From assembly GCA_947311785.1 (NCBI GenBank), contig CAMZLW010000097.1, forward strand, positions 1 to 44,373: a DNA stretch of 44,373 nucleotides. Reading direction: 5' to 3'. Numbering within the stretch: position 1 is the stretch's first letter; each line of letters opens with the position of its first letter. The notes beneath the pieces were generated by a model, which saw nothing but the letters and a program-made list of their open reading frames with translations, was not told the origin of the DNA and made no database searches. Below are positions 1 through 8,967 of the stretch, in pieces. This DNA is from an uncultured Ignavibacteriales bacterium. Lineage in GTDB: Bacteria > Bacteroidota > Ignavibacteria > Ignavibacteriales > Melioribacteraceae. Made by a program: the position numbers and the translations under genes.

Positions 1-38
1 ATTTCTGTGCTGATGGATAAAGACCTATTGTTTGTCAT
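1..38 (-). CDS. Possible 5' end of a gene leaving the window
   Basis: On the minus strand an ATG at 38-36 opens a reading frame (MTNNRSLSISTE) that runs without a stop to the window edge. An AAGG-type ribosome binding site lies about 7 bases upstream of it. Only 12 codons are visible, so neither the product nor the reality of the gene can be settled. It would lie directly downstream of ispG on the same strand, about 90 bases after the ispG stop. Confidence 0.3.
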   Translation of the reverse strand, partial: MTNNRSLSISTE

Positions 39-101
39 ATTACTACCTTTTTTTTGATAGCCAATATAATGATTTATTTACTCTTATGTTAGTGCCATTA
101 T

Positions 102-128
102 CCCTTATCTCGGCAAACGAAATGAGGG
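102..128 (-). terminator. Hairpin just after the ispG stop codon
   Basis: Arms 102-112 and 118-128 pair over 11 positions (nine Watson-Crick pairs, one G-U and one mismatch) around a 5-base loop. The hairpin starts two bases past the ispG stop. No clear U-tract follows on the minus strand, so it may be a weak terminator or a 3'-end stabilising stem. Confidence 0.45.
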
Positions 129-129
129 G

Positions 130-2058
130 TTAAGCATCTATCTCCACCCAATTACCATCGTCTTTAATTAGCTGAATTAATTTTTCTACCGCTACTTCCT
201 GATTTAAATTACGTTGCACAACTTCCTGTCCACGATAGAGTGAAATTTTACTAACACCGCTCCCTACATAGCCGTAGTCGGCATCAGCCATTTCTCCAGG
301 GCCATTTACAATGCAGCCCATTATCCCAATCTTCACTCCTTTTAAGTGGTTAGTGCGGTTTCTAATTTTGTTTGTAACTTCAACTAAATCAAATAACGTT
401 CTTCCACAACTAGGACATGCAATATATTCTGTTTTTGTTATTCTTGTTCTTGTTGCTTGTAAAATTCCGAATGCGGTTGTAGTAATTTTTGAGGCGGAAA
501 CATCTCCATAATTTTTAATCCAAATTCCATCGCCTAATCCAGCAAGGAATAATGAGCCCAAGTCTGTGGATGAATCTATAATTAACTGTTCTGTATCTTC
601 AAGATTATATTCCCTTTTAATTATAATTGGAACATCAATTTCTCTTTCCATTAACTCCCAAATAGCACGTCTTTGCTCAACCATACCATTTTTGTTGGAT
701 GTAGTTAAAACTAATACTACAGTTAAATTGTTTTTGATTTTTTGTAAAAATTCTTCGGAAAAATCATTGTATGTAAGCTCGATAAAATTAATTTTATTTG
801 ATTTTTTGCTGTTGGAATTAAATTCAGAAATAGTAAAGATTGGATATATGTTTTTTTCTGACTGCGACTCACTCCACTCTGGTGAATTAATTATGCCAAA
901 TAGATTTTGCGGAAGCTCAATGCCACACTGCTCTTTTCCAAGATAAATATAATCCACCGCAGTGTCGCTAATATTCCATTTGTCATTTTTTAATTTGTAT
1001 CCAAGGCTTTCCAACAAAGTAGAATCTACTTTTGTATTGCTGGCGTCTGCAACTACTACTGGCACATTTTTATTGCCAATGTTTACAACTTCACTTGTAG
1101 CCCGTCTTTTATAGCTAAATGAATTTGTGCTAAAATTTCCAACCCCTTTAATTTTTGTGTGATTAGCACGGTTTAAATATTTAGCAATTATTTTTTTTGC
1201 AACTGGTGGTTCAAACTCTGGTGGCTCGGTTAATGAAACACGCACTGTATCTCCAATTCCATCTTCGAGCAACGAGCCAATTCCAACAGATGATTTAATA
1301 CGTGCATCATCACCATCGCCAGCCTCAGTAACGCCAAGGTGCAACGGATAGTTCATTCCCTCGGCAATCATTTTGTTTATTAGCAATCGGTATGCTTGAA
1401 CCATCACTTGCGGATTACTTGACTTCATTGACAAAACTAAATTTTGGTAATTGTGAGCTTCGCAAATTCTAACAAACTCTAATGCCGATTCAACCATCCC
1501 TAGTGGCGTATCGCCGTAACGACTCATTATTCTATCGGATAGTGAACCGTGGTTTGTCCCTATCCTCATTGCTGTTCCGTATTCTTTACAAATTTTAACC
1601 AGTGGGGAAAAGCGTTCTGCAATTCTTTCAATTTCAGAGTTGTATTCTTCATCAGAATATTCTATCTGGTCAAATTTCTTTTTGTCAACATAATTACCAG
1701 GATTAACACGTACCTTCTCAACTATACGTGCTGCGGCTTCGGCAGCATTAGGAGTGAAATGAATATCTGCTATTAACGGAAAGTTATAGCCACGTCTTTT
1801 TAATTCTTCCTTTATGTTTTTCAAGTTTTCAGCATCCTTCAAACTTGGTGCAGTTATTCTAACTAACTCACTTCCTGCATTATACATTTTTATCGATTGC
1901 TCAACAGTAGCAAGGGTATCCATCGTGTTTGTTGTGGTCATAGATTGAATTACAATCGGATTACCACCACCAATTTTAACGTTTCCAACATTTACTACTC
2001 TTGTGTTAAAACGTGAATACTCTGTTAGGCTATTGCAATACTTAAATTTATTTTTCAT
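130..2058 (-). CDS. ispG: (E)-4-hydroxy-3-methylbut-2-enyl-diphosphate synthase, long form
   Basis: IspG (GcpE) is a cytoplasmic [4Fe-4S] enzyme. It converts methylerythritol cyclodiphosphate to HMBPP in the non-mevalonate isoprenoid pathway. The N-terminal TIM barrel is recognisable from residue 15 (VNVGNVKIGGGNPIVIQSM) to about 300. The C-terminal cluster domain carries C548 and C551 (CPSCGRT), C582 (GCIVNGPGE) and E589, which match the family's three-cysteine plus glutamate cluster ligands. At 642 residues it is far longer than the roughly 370-residue E. coli type. The extra stretch, about residues 300-535, lies between barrel and cluster domain, as in the three-domain form known from Bacteroidota, Chlorobi, Chlamydiae and plants. 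The ATG at 2058 is preceded by an AAGAAAG-type site. It diverges from dnaG across 131 bases. Confidence 0.97.
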   Translation of the reverse strand: MKNKFKYCNSLTEYSRFNTRVVNVGNVKIGGGNPIVIQSMTTTNTMDTLATVEQSIKMYNAGSELVRITAPSLKDAENLKNIKEELKRRGYNFPLIADIHFTPNAAEAAARIVEKVRVNPGNYVDKKKFDQIEYSDEEYNSEIERIAERFSPLVKICKEYGTAMRIGTNHGSLSDRIMSRYGDTPLGMVESALEFVRICEAHNYQNLVLSMKSSNPQVMVQAYRLLINKMIAEGMNYPLHLGVTEAGDGDDARIKSSVGIGSLLEDGIGDTVRVSLTEPPEFEPPVAKKIIAKYLNRANHTKIKGVGNFSTNSFSYKRRATSEVVNIGNKNVPVVVADASNTKVDSTLLESLGYKLKNDKWNISDTAVDYIYLGKEQCGIELPQNLFGIINSPEWSESQSEKNIYPIFTISEFNSNSKKSNKINFIELTYNDFSEEFLQKIKNNLTVVLVLTTSNKNGMVEQRRAIWELMEREIDVPIIIKREYNLEDTEQLIIDSSTDLGSLFLAGLGDGIWIKNYGDVSASKITTTAFGILQATRTRITKTEYIACPSCGRTLFDLVEVTNKIRNRTNHLKGVKIGIMGCIVNGPGEMADADYGYVGSGVSKISLYRGQEVVQRNLNQEVAVEKLIQLIKDDGNWVEIDA

Positions 2059-2122
2059 AAAACTTTCTTTGTTTAATTTTTAGTAATGTGCTAATATAAT
2101 GAATGGAAATATTATAATTCTA

Positions 2123-2156
2123 TTTGAAATGTGTTTCTATTATTTTATTAGATTTG
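2123..2156 (+). promoter_or_regulatory. Candidate Bacteroidota-type promoter for dnaG
   Basis: A TAGATTTG at 2149-2156 fits the TAnnTTTG -7 element known from Bacteroidota. A TTTG at 2123-2126 could serve as the -33 element, but the 22-base gap is at the long end. The dnaG start is 33 bases downstream. Such short AT-rich motifs also arise by chance in this sequence. Confidence 0.3.
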
Positions 2157-2189
2157 GCTTTAACAATTTCATTAATAATCAGATTTTAG

Positions 2190-4067
2190 ATGCAAATTCC
2201 AGAACACCAAGTTGAAGAGATAAGAGCTAATACTGATATTGTTGATTTAATTTCGGGCTACGTGCAATTACGCAAACGTGGGCGTAATTACATTGGCCTC
2301 TGTCCGTTTCACAACGAAAAAACTCCATCGTTTACCGTTAGCCCCGATAAACAAATTTACCATTGTTTCGGTTGCCACGCTGGCGGAAACGCTTACAAGT
2401 TTTTGATGGAATATAAAAATATTTCATTTGTTGAATCGGTGCAAGAACTTGCTGAAAATCTTGGAATTAAACTTGAAGAAAATTCTGCTCCAAATACAGA
2501 AGAAAAATCGGAGTTTGAAGAACTATATGAAATAAATGTTATTGCTGCAAAATATTTTTCGAACAATTTGTTAAAAAGTGATGGCGGAAAAATTGCGAGA
2601 GAATATTTTAAGAATAGAAAAATTAAATCAACTACGAATACTACTTTCGGATTAGGATATGCTCTGCCTGAGTGGGATAAACTGTTACACCACTTAACCG
2701 AAAGCAAAGTTAATTTGCAAAAGGCAAAAGATATTGGCTTAATTGACACTAGGGATAATGGAACATTTTACGATAAGTATCGCGGACGAACTATCTTTCC
2801 TATCTTTTCGCCAAACGGTAGAGTAATTGGTTTTGGTGGACGAGTAATGAACAAAGAGGAGAAAACTGCAAAGTACATTAATTCTCCCGAGTCAAAAATT
2901 TATTCAAAACGAAAAACTCTTTACGGACTTTACCACTCGAAGGAAGAGATTCGTAGGCTGGATAGGGCTATTCTGGTTGAAGGATATATGGATGTAATTT
3001 CGCTTTTTCAAAATGGAGTGAAAAATGTTGTGGCTTCTTCTGGAACTGCTTTAACGGAGGAGCAAGTTTTATTGCTTTCCCGTTTTACAAAAAATATTGT
3101 TGTTAATTTTGATGCCGATTTGGCTGGACAAAAAGCTGCTACTCGTAGTATTGAAGTTTTATTAAAAAATGGATTTGATGTAAAATTGATTTCGCTTCCA
3201 AATGGCGAAGATCCAGATTCGTACATCAATAATTTTGGAACTGAAGAATTTAACAAGCAAGTTGAAAACGCCAAAGACTTTTTGGAATTCCAAACAGAGC
3301 AGTTTTCTAATTCTGGAGCTTTTGATGATTCTAAAAAATCGGCAGAAGCAATTAGAGAACTTGTTAAATACGTTGCCCTTATTGAGGATGAGCTAAAAAG
3401 AAATATTCTAATAAAAACTATTTCCAAAAAATTTAATCTTAGAGAAAAGCTACTCGAAAAAGAATTGGATAATGTTCTAGAACTAAACGAAAAGAATGAG
3501 ACTAAATCGAAAGTAAGAATTGAGAAGAAAAATACTACTAATATTTCTCTACTTCAAAACGAAACCGACTCTAATGCTTCATTCCAATTTGAAAAAGAAC
3601 TAATAAAACTAATGTTAGAAAGTAGCGAAGAAATTATTGAAAATGTTTTAGATTATATTCATCCAGATGACTTTAAAAACAAAACATTTAATACGATTGC
3701 TAGCACAGTAGAAAAGTGTTATCACAAAGGTGGCATTGCAACATCACAAATTATTGAAGAAATTTCTGATGAATCGGTAAAAACAGTAGCTCTTTCTTTA
3801 GCATTGGGTGATGAAATAATTAGCGATAAGTGGAATAAGAAAAAAGATGATGAGGATAAAATAAAACTTAATCATCTTCAAAAAGCCAAAGATTTGGTTC
3901 GCAAATTTAGGATTTCATTAATTGACTCACAAATAAAAGCAAATAATCACCAGATAGTTGTTGAAGAAAACGAAGAAGCAATTATGGAACTTATGCGGGA
4001 AAACAAAGAGCTAACACTCCAAAGAAAAATGATTATGGATGGGGAAGGAAATTCCGATTTAATATAG
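2190..4067 (+). CDS. dnaG: DNA primase
   Basis: DnaG synthesises RNA primers for chromosomal replication at the DnaB fork. The N-terminal CHC2 zinc ribbon is complete (C38, H41, C59, C62). The catalytic core follows, with the TOPRIM glutamate E264 (ILVEGYMDV) and the DxD pair D308/D310 (NFDADLAG). The C-terminal third (about 430-625) is the variable helicase-interaction region and is rich in lysine and glutamate. The length of 625 residues is normal for the family. The start at 2190 is followed at once by the conserved IPEHQVEEIRANTDIVDLI. The Shine-Dalgarno sequence is weak. It stands alone and is followed by a 330-base non-coding gap. Confidence 0.97.
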   Translation: MQIPEHQVEEIRANTDIVDLISGYVQLRKRGRNYIGLCPFHNEKTPSFTVSPDKQIYHCFGCHAGGNAYKFLMEYKNISFVESVQELAENLGIKLEENSAPNTEEKSEFEELYEINVIAAKYFSNNLLKSDGGKIAREYFKNRKIKSTTNTTFGLGYALPEWDKLLHHLTESKVNLQKAKDIGLIDTRDNGTFYDKYRGRTIFPIFSPNGRVIGFGGRVMNKEEKTAKYINSPESKIYSKRKTLYGLYHSKEEIRRLDRAILVEGYMDVISLFQNGVKNVVASSGTALTEEQVLLLSRFTKNIVVNFDADLAGQKAATRSIEVLLKNGFDVKLISLPNGEDPDSYINNFGTEEFNKQVENAKDFLEFQTEQFSNSGAFDDSKKSAEAIRELVKYVALIEDELKRNILIKTISKKFNLREKLLEKELDNVLELNEKNETKSKVRIEKKNTTNISLLQNETDSNASFQFEKELIKLMLESSEEIIENVLDYIHPDDFKNKTFNTIASTVEKCYHKGGIATSQIIEEISDESVKTVALSLALGDEIISDKWNKKKDDEDKIKLNHLQKAKDLVRKFRISLIDSQIKANNHQIVVEENEEAIMELMRENKELTLQRKMIMDGEGNSDLI

Positions 4068-4072
4068 AAGTA

Positions 4073-4215
4073 ACCTTTGTATTTCCCCACGGCAGTCTGA
4101 CGGTGTGTTGTGCTACACTAAGGCTCTCGAAGTGAACTTGCTTATTTCGGAATCTATATTTATAACAGATGCTGAAATACTTCAGCATACGTGTTTCCGT
4201 GGGGTATGCAAAGGT
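4073..4215. repeat. Degenerate dispersed repeat with long inverted ends (copy 1)
   Basis: This fills most of the 330-base gap between dnaG and the efflux operon. The outer arms 4073-4092 and 4197-4215 are near-perfect inverted repeats of about 19 bases, ending in CCCCACGG and CCGTGGGG. Inside is a perfect 8-bp stem with a 4-base loop (4169-4176/4181-4188). A core at 4111-4136 matches 22 of 26 bases with 38238-38263. No coding frame is apparent. The rest of the gap (4216-4397) is AT-rich and shows nothing I can name. The structure suggests a decayed miniature element or REP-like repeat, and the hairpins could also help end dnaG transcription. Confidence 0.65.
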
Positions 4216-4397
4216 GTTAAGTAATTAATTTGCCACCTTGTTGCTAAAAGAGTCAAAGGATATTCTAACAAAACCAACCTTGTTCCAAACTTCCTCAAAC
4301 TAAACTTTTTTCCTCAAAATTTAACCACAAAATAATGTAACTTTAACAGTTTGTTTGCGTCATAAAGAAAGTAAATTTTAAGATAAAGGAAACTGTA

Positions 4398-5525
4398 ATG
4401 GATAAACGAAAACTAATAATTATTCTCTCTGGAGTGGGCATTGTGCTATTTTCATTTTTTTCGATGCAATGGCTTAGCGGAATGAAAAAAACTCCACCTA
4501 AAAAACCATCCAAAGAAGTTGTAAGATATGTGAAAGCAATAAAGGTGAAGTATAGCAATGTAATTACTAATGTTGAAGCAACAGGAAGAGTTACTTCAAA
4601 CTCAGAGGTTGCTTTAATTGCACAAGTGCGTGGTGAAATTAAAAAAGGGGATATTTCATTTCGCGTAGGCGAATCGTTCAACAAGGGTGATTTAATAGTA
4701 AAAATTGATGATACTATTGAGCGTTACAATTTGAAATCGCGTAAAAGTTCCTTCCTAAATAATGTAGCTGGAATGTTGCCTGATTTAAAACTTAGCTTCC
4801 CAAAAAAATACGAGGCATGGAATTCGTTTATGGAAACTATAGATGTTAATAAAAGCTTGCCAGAGCTACCCCAAATTGCTACAACGAAAGAACGAGTTTA
4901 TATGGCAAGTAGAAATATTCTTACAAATTTCTACAACATAAAATCTGCCGAAGCCAGTTTTGAGTATTATCATATTTATGCACCGTTTACTGGTGCTATT
5001 ACAGAGGTTGGTTTAGAAATTGGAGCTGTCGCAAATCCTGGTTCACGTTTGGGCAAAATTATAAATACAAAAGAGCTTGAGCTTGAAGTTCCGTTAGAAA
5101 TTAGAAATGCTAAATGGTTGAGGGTTGGGCAAAGTGTTACCGTATATAACAACAAAAAAACATCTACTTGGAAAGGAAAAATTATTAGAAAATCGCAAAA
5201 CATAAACCCAACAACGCAATCGATAAATATTTATGTTTCGCTTAAATCTACAAGTAAAAATCCACTTTATAAGGGTGAGTATTTAGAAGCTAATTTTGGT
5301 GGAATTAAATTATCGAACGTGATGGAAATTCCAAGAAAAGCTGTTTTTAACCACAACGAAGTTTTTATTGTTAATAATGATTTGTTAGAAAAACGAGAAA
5401 TAACAATTAAAAAAATCAATAAAGATAAAATTTACATTTCTGGATTAGATGCAGGAATTGATGTTGTATCCGAACCACTAATTAACGCTTCGGAAAACAC
5501 TAAAGTAAAAATTTTAAAAAAATAA
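4398..5525 (+). CDS. RND efflux periplasmic adaptor (membrane fusion protein)
   Basis: This is an HlyD/AcrA-family adaptor that would link an inner-membrane RND pump to an outer-membrane channel. Residues 5-27 form an N-terminal membrane anchor with no lipobox. A barrel-sandwich (lipoyl-like) half appears at about 60-110 (TGRVTSNSEVALIAQVRGEI). The helical hairpin is short, about 110-195. The second lipoyl half is YAPFTGAITEVGLEIGA, near 198-215, followed by beta-barrel and membrane-proximal domains. At 375 residues it is of usual size. AAAGGA precedes the ATG. The RND permease follows after 131 bases. The substrate cannot be read from sequence. Confidence 0.88.
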   Translation: MDKRKLIIILSGVGIVLFSFFSMQWLSGMKKTPPKKPSKEVVRYVKAIKVKYSNVITNVEATGRVTSNSEVALIAQVRGEIKKGDISFRVGESFNKGDLIVKIDDTIERYNLKSRKSSFLNNVAGMLPDLKLSFPKKYEAWNSFMETIDVNKSLPELPQIATTKERVYMASRNILTNFYNIKSAEASFEYYHIYAPFTGAITEVGLEIGAVANPGSRLGKIINTKELELEVPLEIRNAKWLRVGQSVTVYNNKKTSTWKGKIIRKSQNINPTTQSINIYVSLKSTSKNPLYKGEYLEANFGGIKLSNVMEIPRKAVFNHNEVFIVNNDLLEKREITIKKINKDKIYISGLDAGIDVVSEPLINASENTKVKILKK

Positions 5526-5656
5526 TATCATCTGAATTCTAAAGTTGAAAAATTATTATTAATCAAAAAAAAGGAACAGATTAAGAATTAAGAATAAGAT
5601 TAAGAAAAAAAAATCTTGCATCTCATATCTTGATACTAATAGTCTATTTATAAAAG
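5526..5656 (+). other. A-rich spacer with short tandem-like repeats between adaptor and pump genes
   Basis: The gap holds iterated AAGAATTAAGAATAAGATTAAG-like units (about 5580-5608). It then has a short block around 5615-5637 whose reverse complement resembles CAAGATGTGAGAT at 38772-38784, upstream of queD. No stem with a U-tract is seen, so the two genes are probably still co-transcribed. Confidence 0.4.
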
Positions 5657-8600
5657 ATGAAAAAACTATTAACAACATTTGTAAAGTATCCATTTTACGC
5701 AAATATTATAATTGTAATTGTACTTTTCGCTGGTGGCTTGAGCTTGATGAACATGAAGCGTTCTTTCTTTCCGGAAACACAATCGCGAATACTCCAAATA
5801 TCAGTAGCATATCCTGGAGCATCTCCTAAAGAGATGGAAGAAGGAATTACAACAAGAATTGAAGAAGCCCTACGTGGCATTGTTGGTATTAAAGAAATCA
5901 CTTCTACATCATCCGAAAATTTTTCGAGCGTTCGGGTTGAAACAACCGGCGATTTTGATTTAGACGAAACACTAATTGAAATAAAAAATGCAGTTGATGG
6001 AATTAGCTCGTTCCCTACTGCAGCTGAACGTCCTATTATTTTTAAACGGCGAAGCAGAACCCAGGCAGCATACATGGGGCTTTCGGGAGATGTTGATTTA
6101 CTAACGCTCAAAAAATATGCTCAAAAAATTGAAGATGATTTTTTAGCTTCGGGTATAATTTCTAAAATAACAATTAATGGTTACCCTCCTCTTGAAATTT
6201 CCGTTGAAGTTACCGAAGAAGATTTGCTTAGATACAACCTCACATTTGATTTTATTTCTGGTGCAATAGCAGCAAACAACAGCGATATTTCTGCTGGTCA
6301 AATAAAATCGGATGACGAAGAAATTCTTATCCGCTCACGAAACCGAAGTGTTGACCCAAATGTAATTGGCAATATAATTCTAAGAGCCAATGTTGATGGG
6401 AGCTTTCTCCGTATTAGAGATGTTGCAAGAGTAAAGACTAAATTTGCCGATGTTTCAAGCCACGCACTTATAAATGGAAAACGTGGCGTTTTCTTTTCAA
6501 TTGAAAAATTAGGGAATGAGGATTTAGGAGATATTTCTAGCTTCATTAATAGTTATGTTGAAAAATTTAACACGAAACATAACTCGGTTAAATTAGATAT
6601 TACTTTTGATTTTAATACAATGTTAGATAGCCGTTTAGAGTTGCTTTATAGTAATGGTGGAATTGGACTTTTGCTTGTTATACTTAGCTTAGCTTTCTTT
6701 TTAAGTTTTCGTCTCTCACTTTGGGTGGCTTGGGGAATTCCCTCATCGTTTCTTGCAATGTTTGTTGTTGCAAATTTAATGGGCGTTACAATTAATATGA
6801 TTTCCCTTTTTGGAATGATATTAGTTATAGGCATACTGGTGGACGATGGAATTGTAATAGCCGAAAATATTTTTGCTCATTTTGAAATGGGTAAATCGCC
6901 TAAACGTGCTGCTATTGATGGGGCTTACGAGGTTCTTCCTGCAGTTGTAACGTCGGTAACCACTACTATTGTTGCATTTGCTCCTCTTCTTATGCTGCAA
7001 GGAAGAATGGAAATGCTTTACGAAATGGCTTTTATAGTTGTGTTTAGTCTTATCTTTTCACTTGTTGAAGCATTTTTCGTTTTGCCTGCACATCTATCAA
7101 GTGGTCATATATTACGCCGTAAAGATGAAACTAAGTCGGGAAAAATTAGAGGAAAATTGGACAAAGTAATTTACGTTATGCGCGATGTAATTTACAAAAA
7201 TGTTTTGGAATCTATAATTAAATGGCGGTGGATTGTGGCTACAGTTCCTATTGCACTTATATTAATTACTATGGGAATGATTAAGGGAACACTTATTAAA
7301 ACTACTTTTTTTCCTTCTATAGCATTTGATATGTTTAATGTAAATGTTGCCTTTACTCCAGGCTCTGGCGAAAAGAAAACGGCAGAATATCTTGAGAAAT
7401 TTGACAAAGTAATTTGGGATGTTAATGAAGAATTAAAAGAAGAGTTTGCTGATACAAACGACTTTATAACTTACACCTTTCGTTCAATAGGCAATGCCTT
7501 TAATGGTCAAGAGGCTGGTTCTCATGCTGGAAATGTTTCGGTGCTTATGCGTGATATGGAAGGAGCACCACTTTCTACATTTGATATAGCAGCAAGGGTT
7601 CGTGAAAAGATTGGGGAAGTTAAAGAGGCATCCAAATTTACAGTTGGTGGAAGAAACAGATGGGGAAGCCCTGTTGCCATAAGTTTACTTGGGCAAAACT
7701 TGGAAGAACTTGAATCGGCAAAAGAGATGCTTCTCGCAGAACTTAAAGGCATGCCAGAGCTTGATAATGTTAGAGACAATAATTCACAAGGAAAACAAGA
7801 AATACAAATTAAGCTAAAACCTAAAGCCTACTTTCTTGGATTATCACAATCAGAAATTGCAAAACAAGTTCGTCAAGGTTTCTATGGTGGGCAAGTTCAA
7901 AGACTTCAGCAAGGTAAAGATGAACTTCGTGTTTGGGTAAGATATCCTAAAGAAGATAGATTTAATGTTGGGCAATTTGAAAATATGAAAATCAAAACTA
8001 AGCAAGGTGAATTTCCACTTACAGAATTGGTAACATATAACATAGAGAGAGGACCAGTAAGTATTAAGCGTCTCAACGGTTCACGTGAGGCACGTATTGA
8101 TTCCGATTTACTCGATCCGTTTGCACCAGTTCCCCCAATTTTAGAATATGTAAACAGAGAAATTGTGCCACAAGTTAAAGCACATTTTCCTGGAGTTCGT
8201 GTTGTTTATCAGGGGCAAGCAAAAGATAGTGCCGAATCGGTAAACCAAATAATGGCTCTCTTTTCAATTGCCTTTGTAATGATAATTTTAATTTTAGTAA
8301 TTCATTTTAAATCGTTCAGCCATATGTCAATTATTGTTATGATGATTCCGTTAGCATTTTTGGGTGCGGCCTGGGGACACGGAATACATGGTCATCCAAT
8401 TTCGATACTATCCGCATGGGGTATGGTTGCTCTCTCTGGCGTTATTATAAATGATGCCGTTGTATTTTTGGCAAAGTATAATCAATTACTTCTTGAAGGT
8501 TACAAAATAGAAGAGGCAGCATTTACCGCGGGTATATCAAGGTTTCGTGCAATTATGCTTACAACATTAACCACTACACTCGGGCTATTTCCTATTATTA

Positions 8601-8818
8601 TGGAAACAAGTTTTCAAGCACAGTTTTTAATTCCTATGGCAATTTCTTTAGCTTACGGTGTTTTAATTGGAACAGGATTTATATTACTATTCTTCCCAGT
8701 TCTGCTACTAACAGTAAATGACTTAAAAGTTATGTTCTATAAGTTTTGGAGTGGGAAAGTAATTGCACCAGAAGAAGTAGAGCCTATAATTATACATAGC
8801 AAAGTGAATGTTGATTAA
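5657..8818 (+). CDS. RND-family inner-membrane efflux permease
   Basis: This is a proton-driven AcrB/MexB-type (HAE/ACR_tran) transporter of 1053 residues, the usual size. It has one N-terminal helix (about 11-31), a large periplasmic porter domain and helices 2-6 (about 335-480). A second half repeats the pattern (helix 7 near 525, helices 8-12 about 870-1030). D396-D397 in GILVDDGIVIAENI match the paired aspartates of the proton relay in helix 4. GVIINDAVVFLAKYN near 929-943 is the helix 10 counterpart. It follows the adaptor gene on the same strand. No outer-membrane TolC-like gene lies on either side, so the pump must borrow one from elsewhere. The SpoIIE-type gene follows after a structured repeat. 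Confidence 0.95.
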   Translation: MKKLLTTFVKYPFYANIIIVIVLFAGGLSLMNMKRSFFPETQSRILQISVAYPGASPKEMEEGITTRIEEALRGIVGIKEITSTSSENFSSVRVETTGDFDLDETLIEIKNAVDGISSFPTAAERPIIFKRRSRTQAAYMGLSGDVDLLTLKKYAQKIEDDFLASGIISKITINGYPPLEISVEVTEEDLLRYNLTFDFISGAIAANNSDISAGQIKSDDEEILIRSRNRSVDPNVIGNIILRANVDGSFLRIRDVARVKTKFADVSSHALINGKRGVFFSIEKLGNEDLGDISSFINSYVEKFNTKHNSVKLDITFDFNTMLDSRLELLYSNGGIGLLLVILSLAFFLSFRLSLWVAWGIPSSFLAMFVVANLMGVTINMISLFGMILVIGILVDDGIVIAENIFAHFEMGKSPKRAAIDGAYEVLPAVVTSVTTTIVAFAPLLMLQGRMEMLYEMAFIVVFSLIFSLVEAFFVLPAHLSSGHILRRKDETKSGKIRGKLDKVIYVMRDVIYKNVLESIIKWRWIVATVPIALILITMGMIKGTLIKTTFFPSIAFDMFNVNVAFTPGSGEKKTAEYLEKFDKVIWDVNEELKEEFADTNDFITYTFRSIGNAFNGQEAGSHAGNVSVLMRDMEGAPLSTFDIAARVREKIGEVKEASKFTVGGRNRWGSPVAISLLGQNLEELESAKEMLLAELKGMPELDNVRDNNSQGKQEIQIKLKPKAYFLGLSQSEIAKQVRQGFYGGQVQRLQQGKDELRVWVRYPKEDRFNVGQFENMKIKTKQGEFPLTELVTYNIERGPVSIKRLNGSREARIDSDLLDPFAPVPPILEYVNREIVPQVKAHFPGVRVVYQGQAKDSAESVNQIMALFSIAFVMIILILVIHFKSFSHMSIIVMMIPLAFLGAAWGHGIHGHPISILSAWGMVALSGVIINDAVVFLAKYNQLLLEGYKIEEAAFTAGISRFRAIMLTTLTTTLGLFPIIMETSFQAQFLIPMAISLAYGVLIGTGFILLFFPVLLLTVNDLKVMFYKFWSGKVIAPEEVEPIIIHSKVNVD

Positions 8819-8848
8819 TTAAAAAAATTGAGACCCAAAAAGAAGAAG

Positions 8849-8927
8849 GTCATTGCTAACTTTTTTGTAAAGCAATCTTCTAGAGATTGCTTTGTCGTCA
8901 AAAAAATATTGGACTTTTCGCAATCAC
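8849..8927. repeat. Degenerate nested inverted repeat (GTCATTGC type)
   Basis: The outer arms GTCATTGC (8849-8856) and GCAATCAC (8920-8927) are inverted with one mismatch. Nested inside is a perfect 10-bp stem AAAGCAATCT/AGATTGCTTT (8869-8878/8884-8893) with a 5-base loop. This layout is the familiar form of dispersed intergenic repeats in Bacteroidota-like genomes. It lies downstream of the RND gene and could double as a transcription terminator. Confidence 0.65.
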
Positions 8928-8967
8928 GAATCAAATAAAACAATTATAAAAGGATATTTATAAAACT

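Noticed and set aside
5551-5656. Could the A-rich tandem block be a CRISPR or phase-variable tract
   Set aside because: Units are irregular, very short and without spacers, and no cas gene is present.
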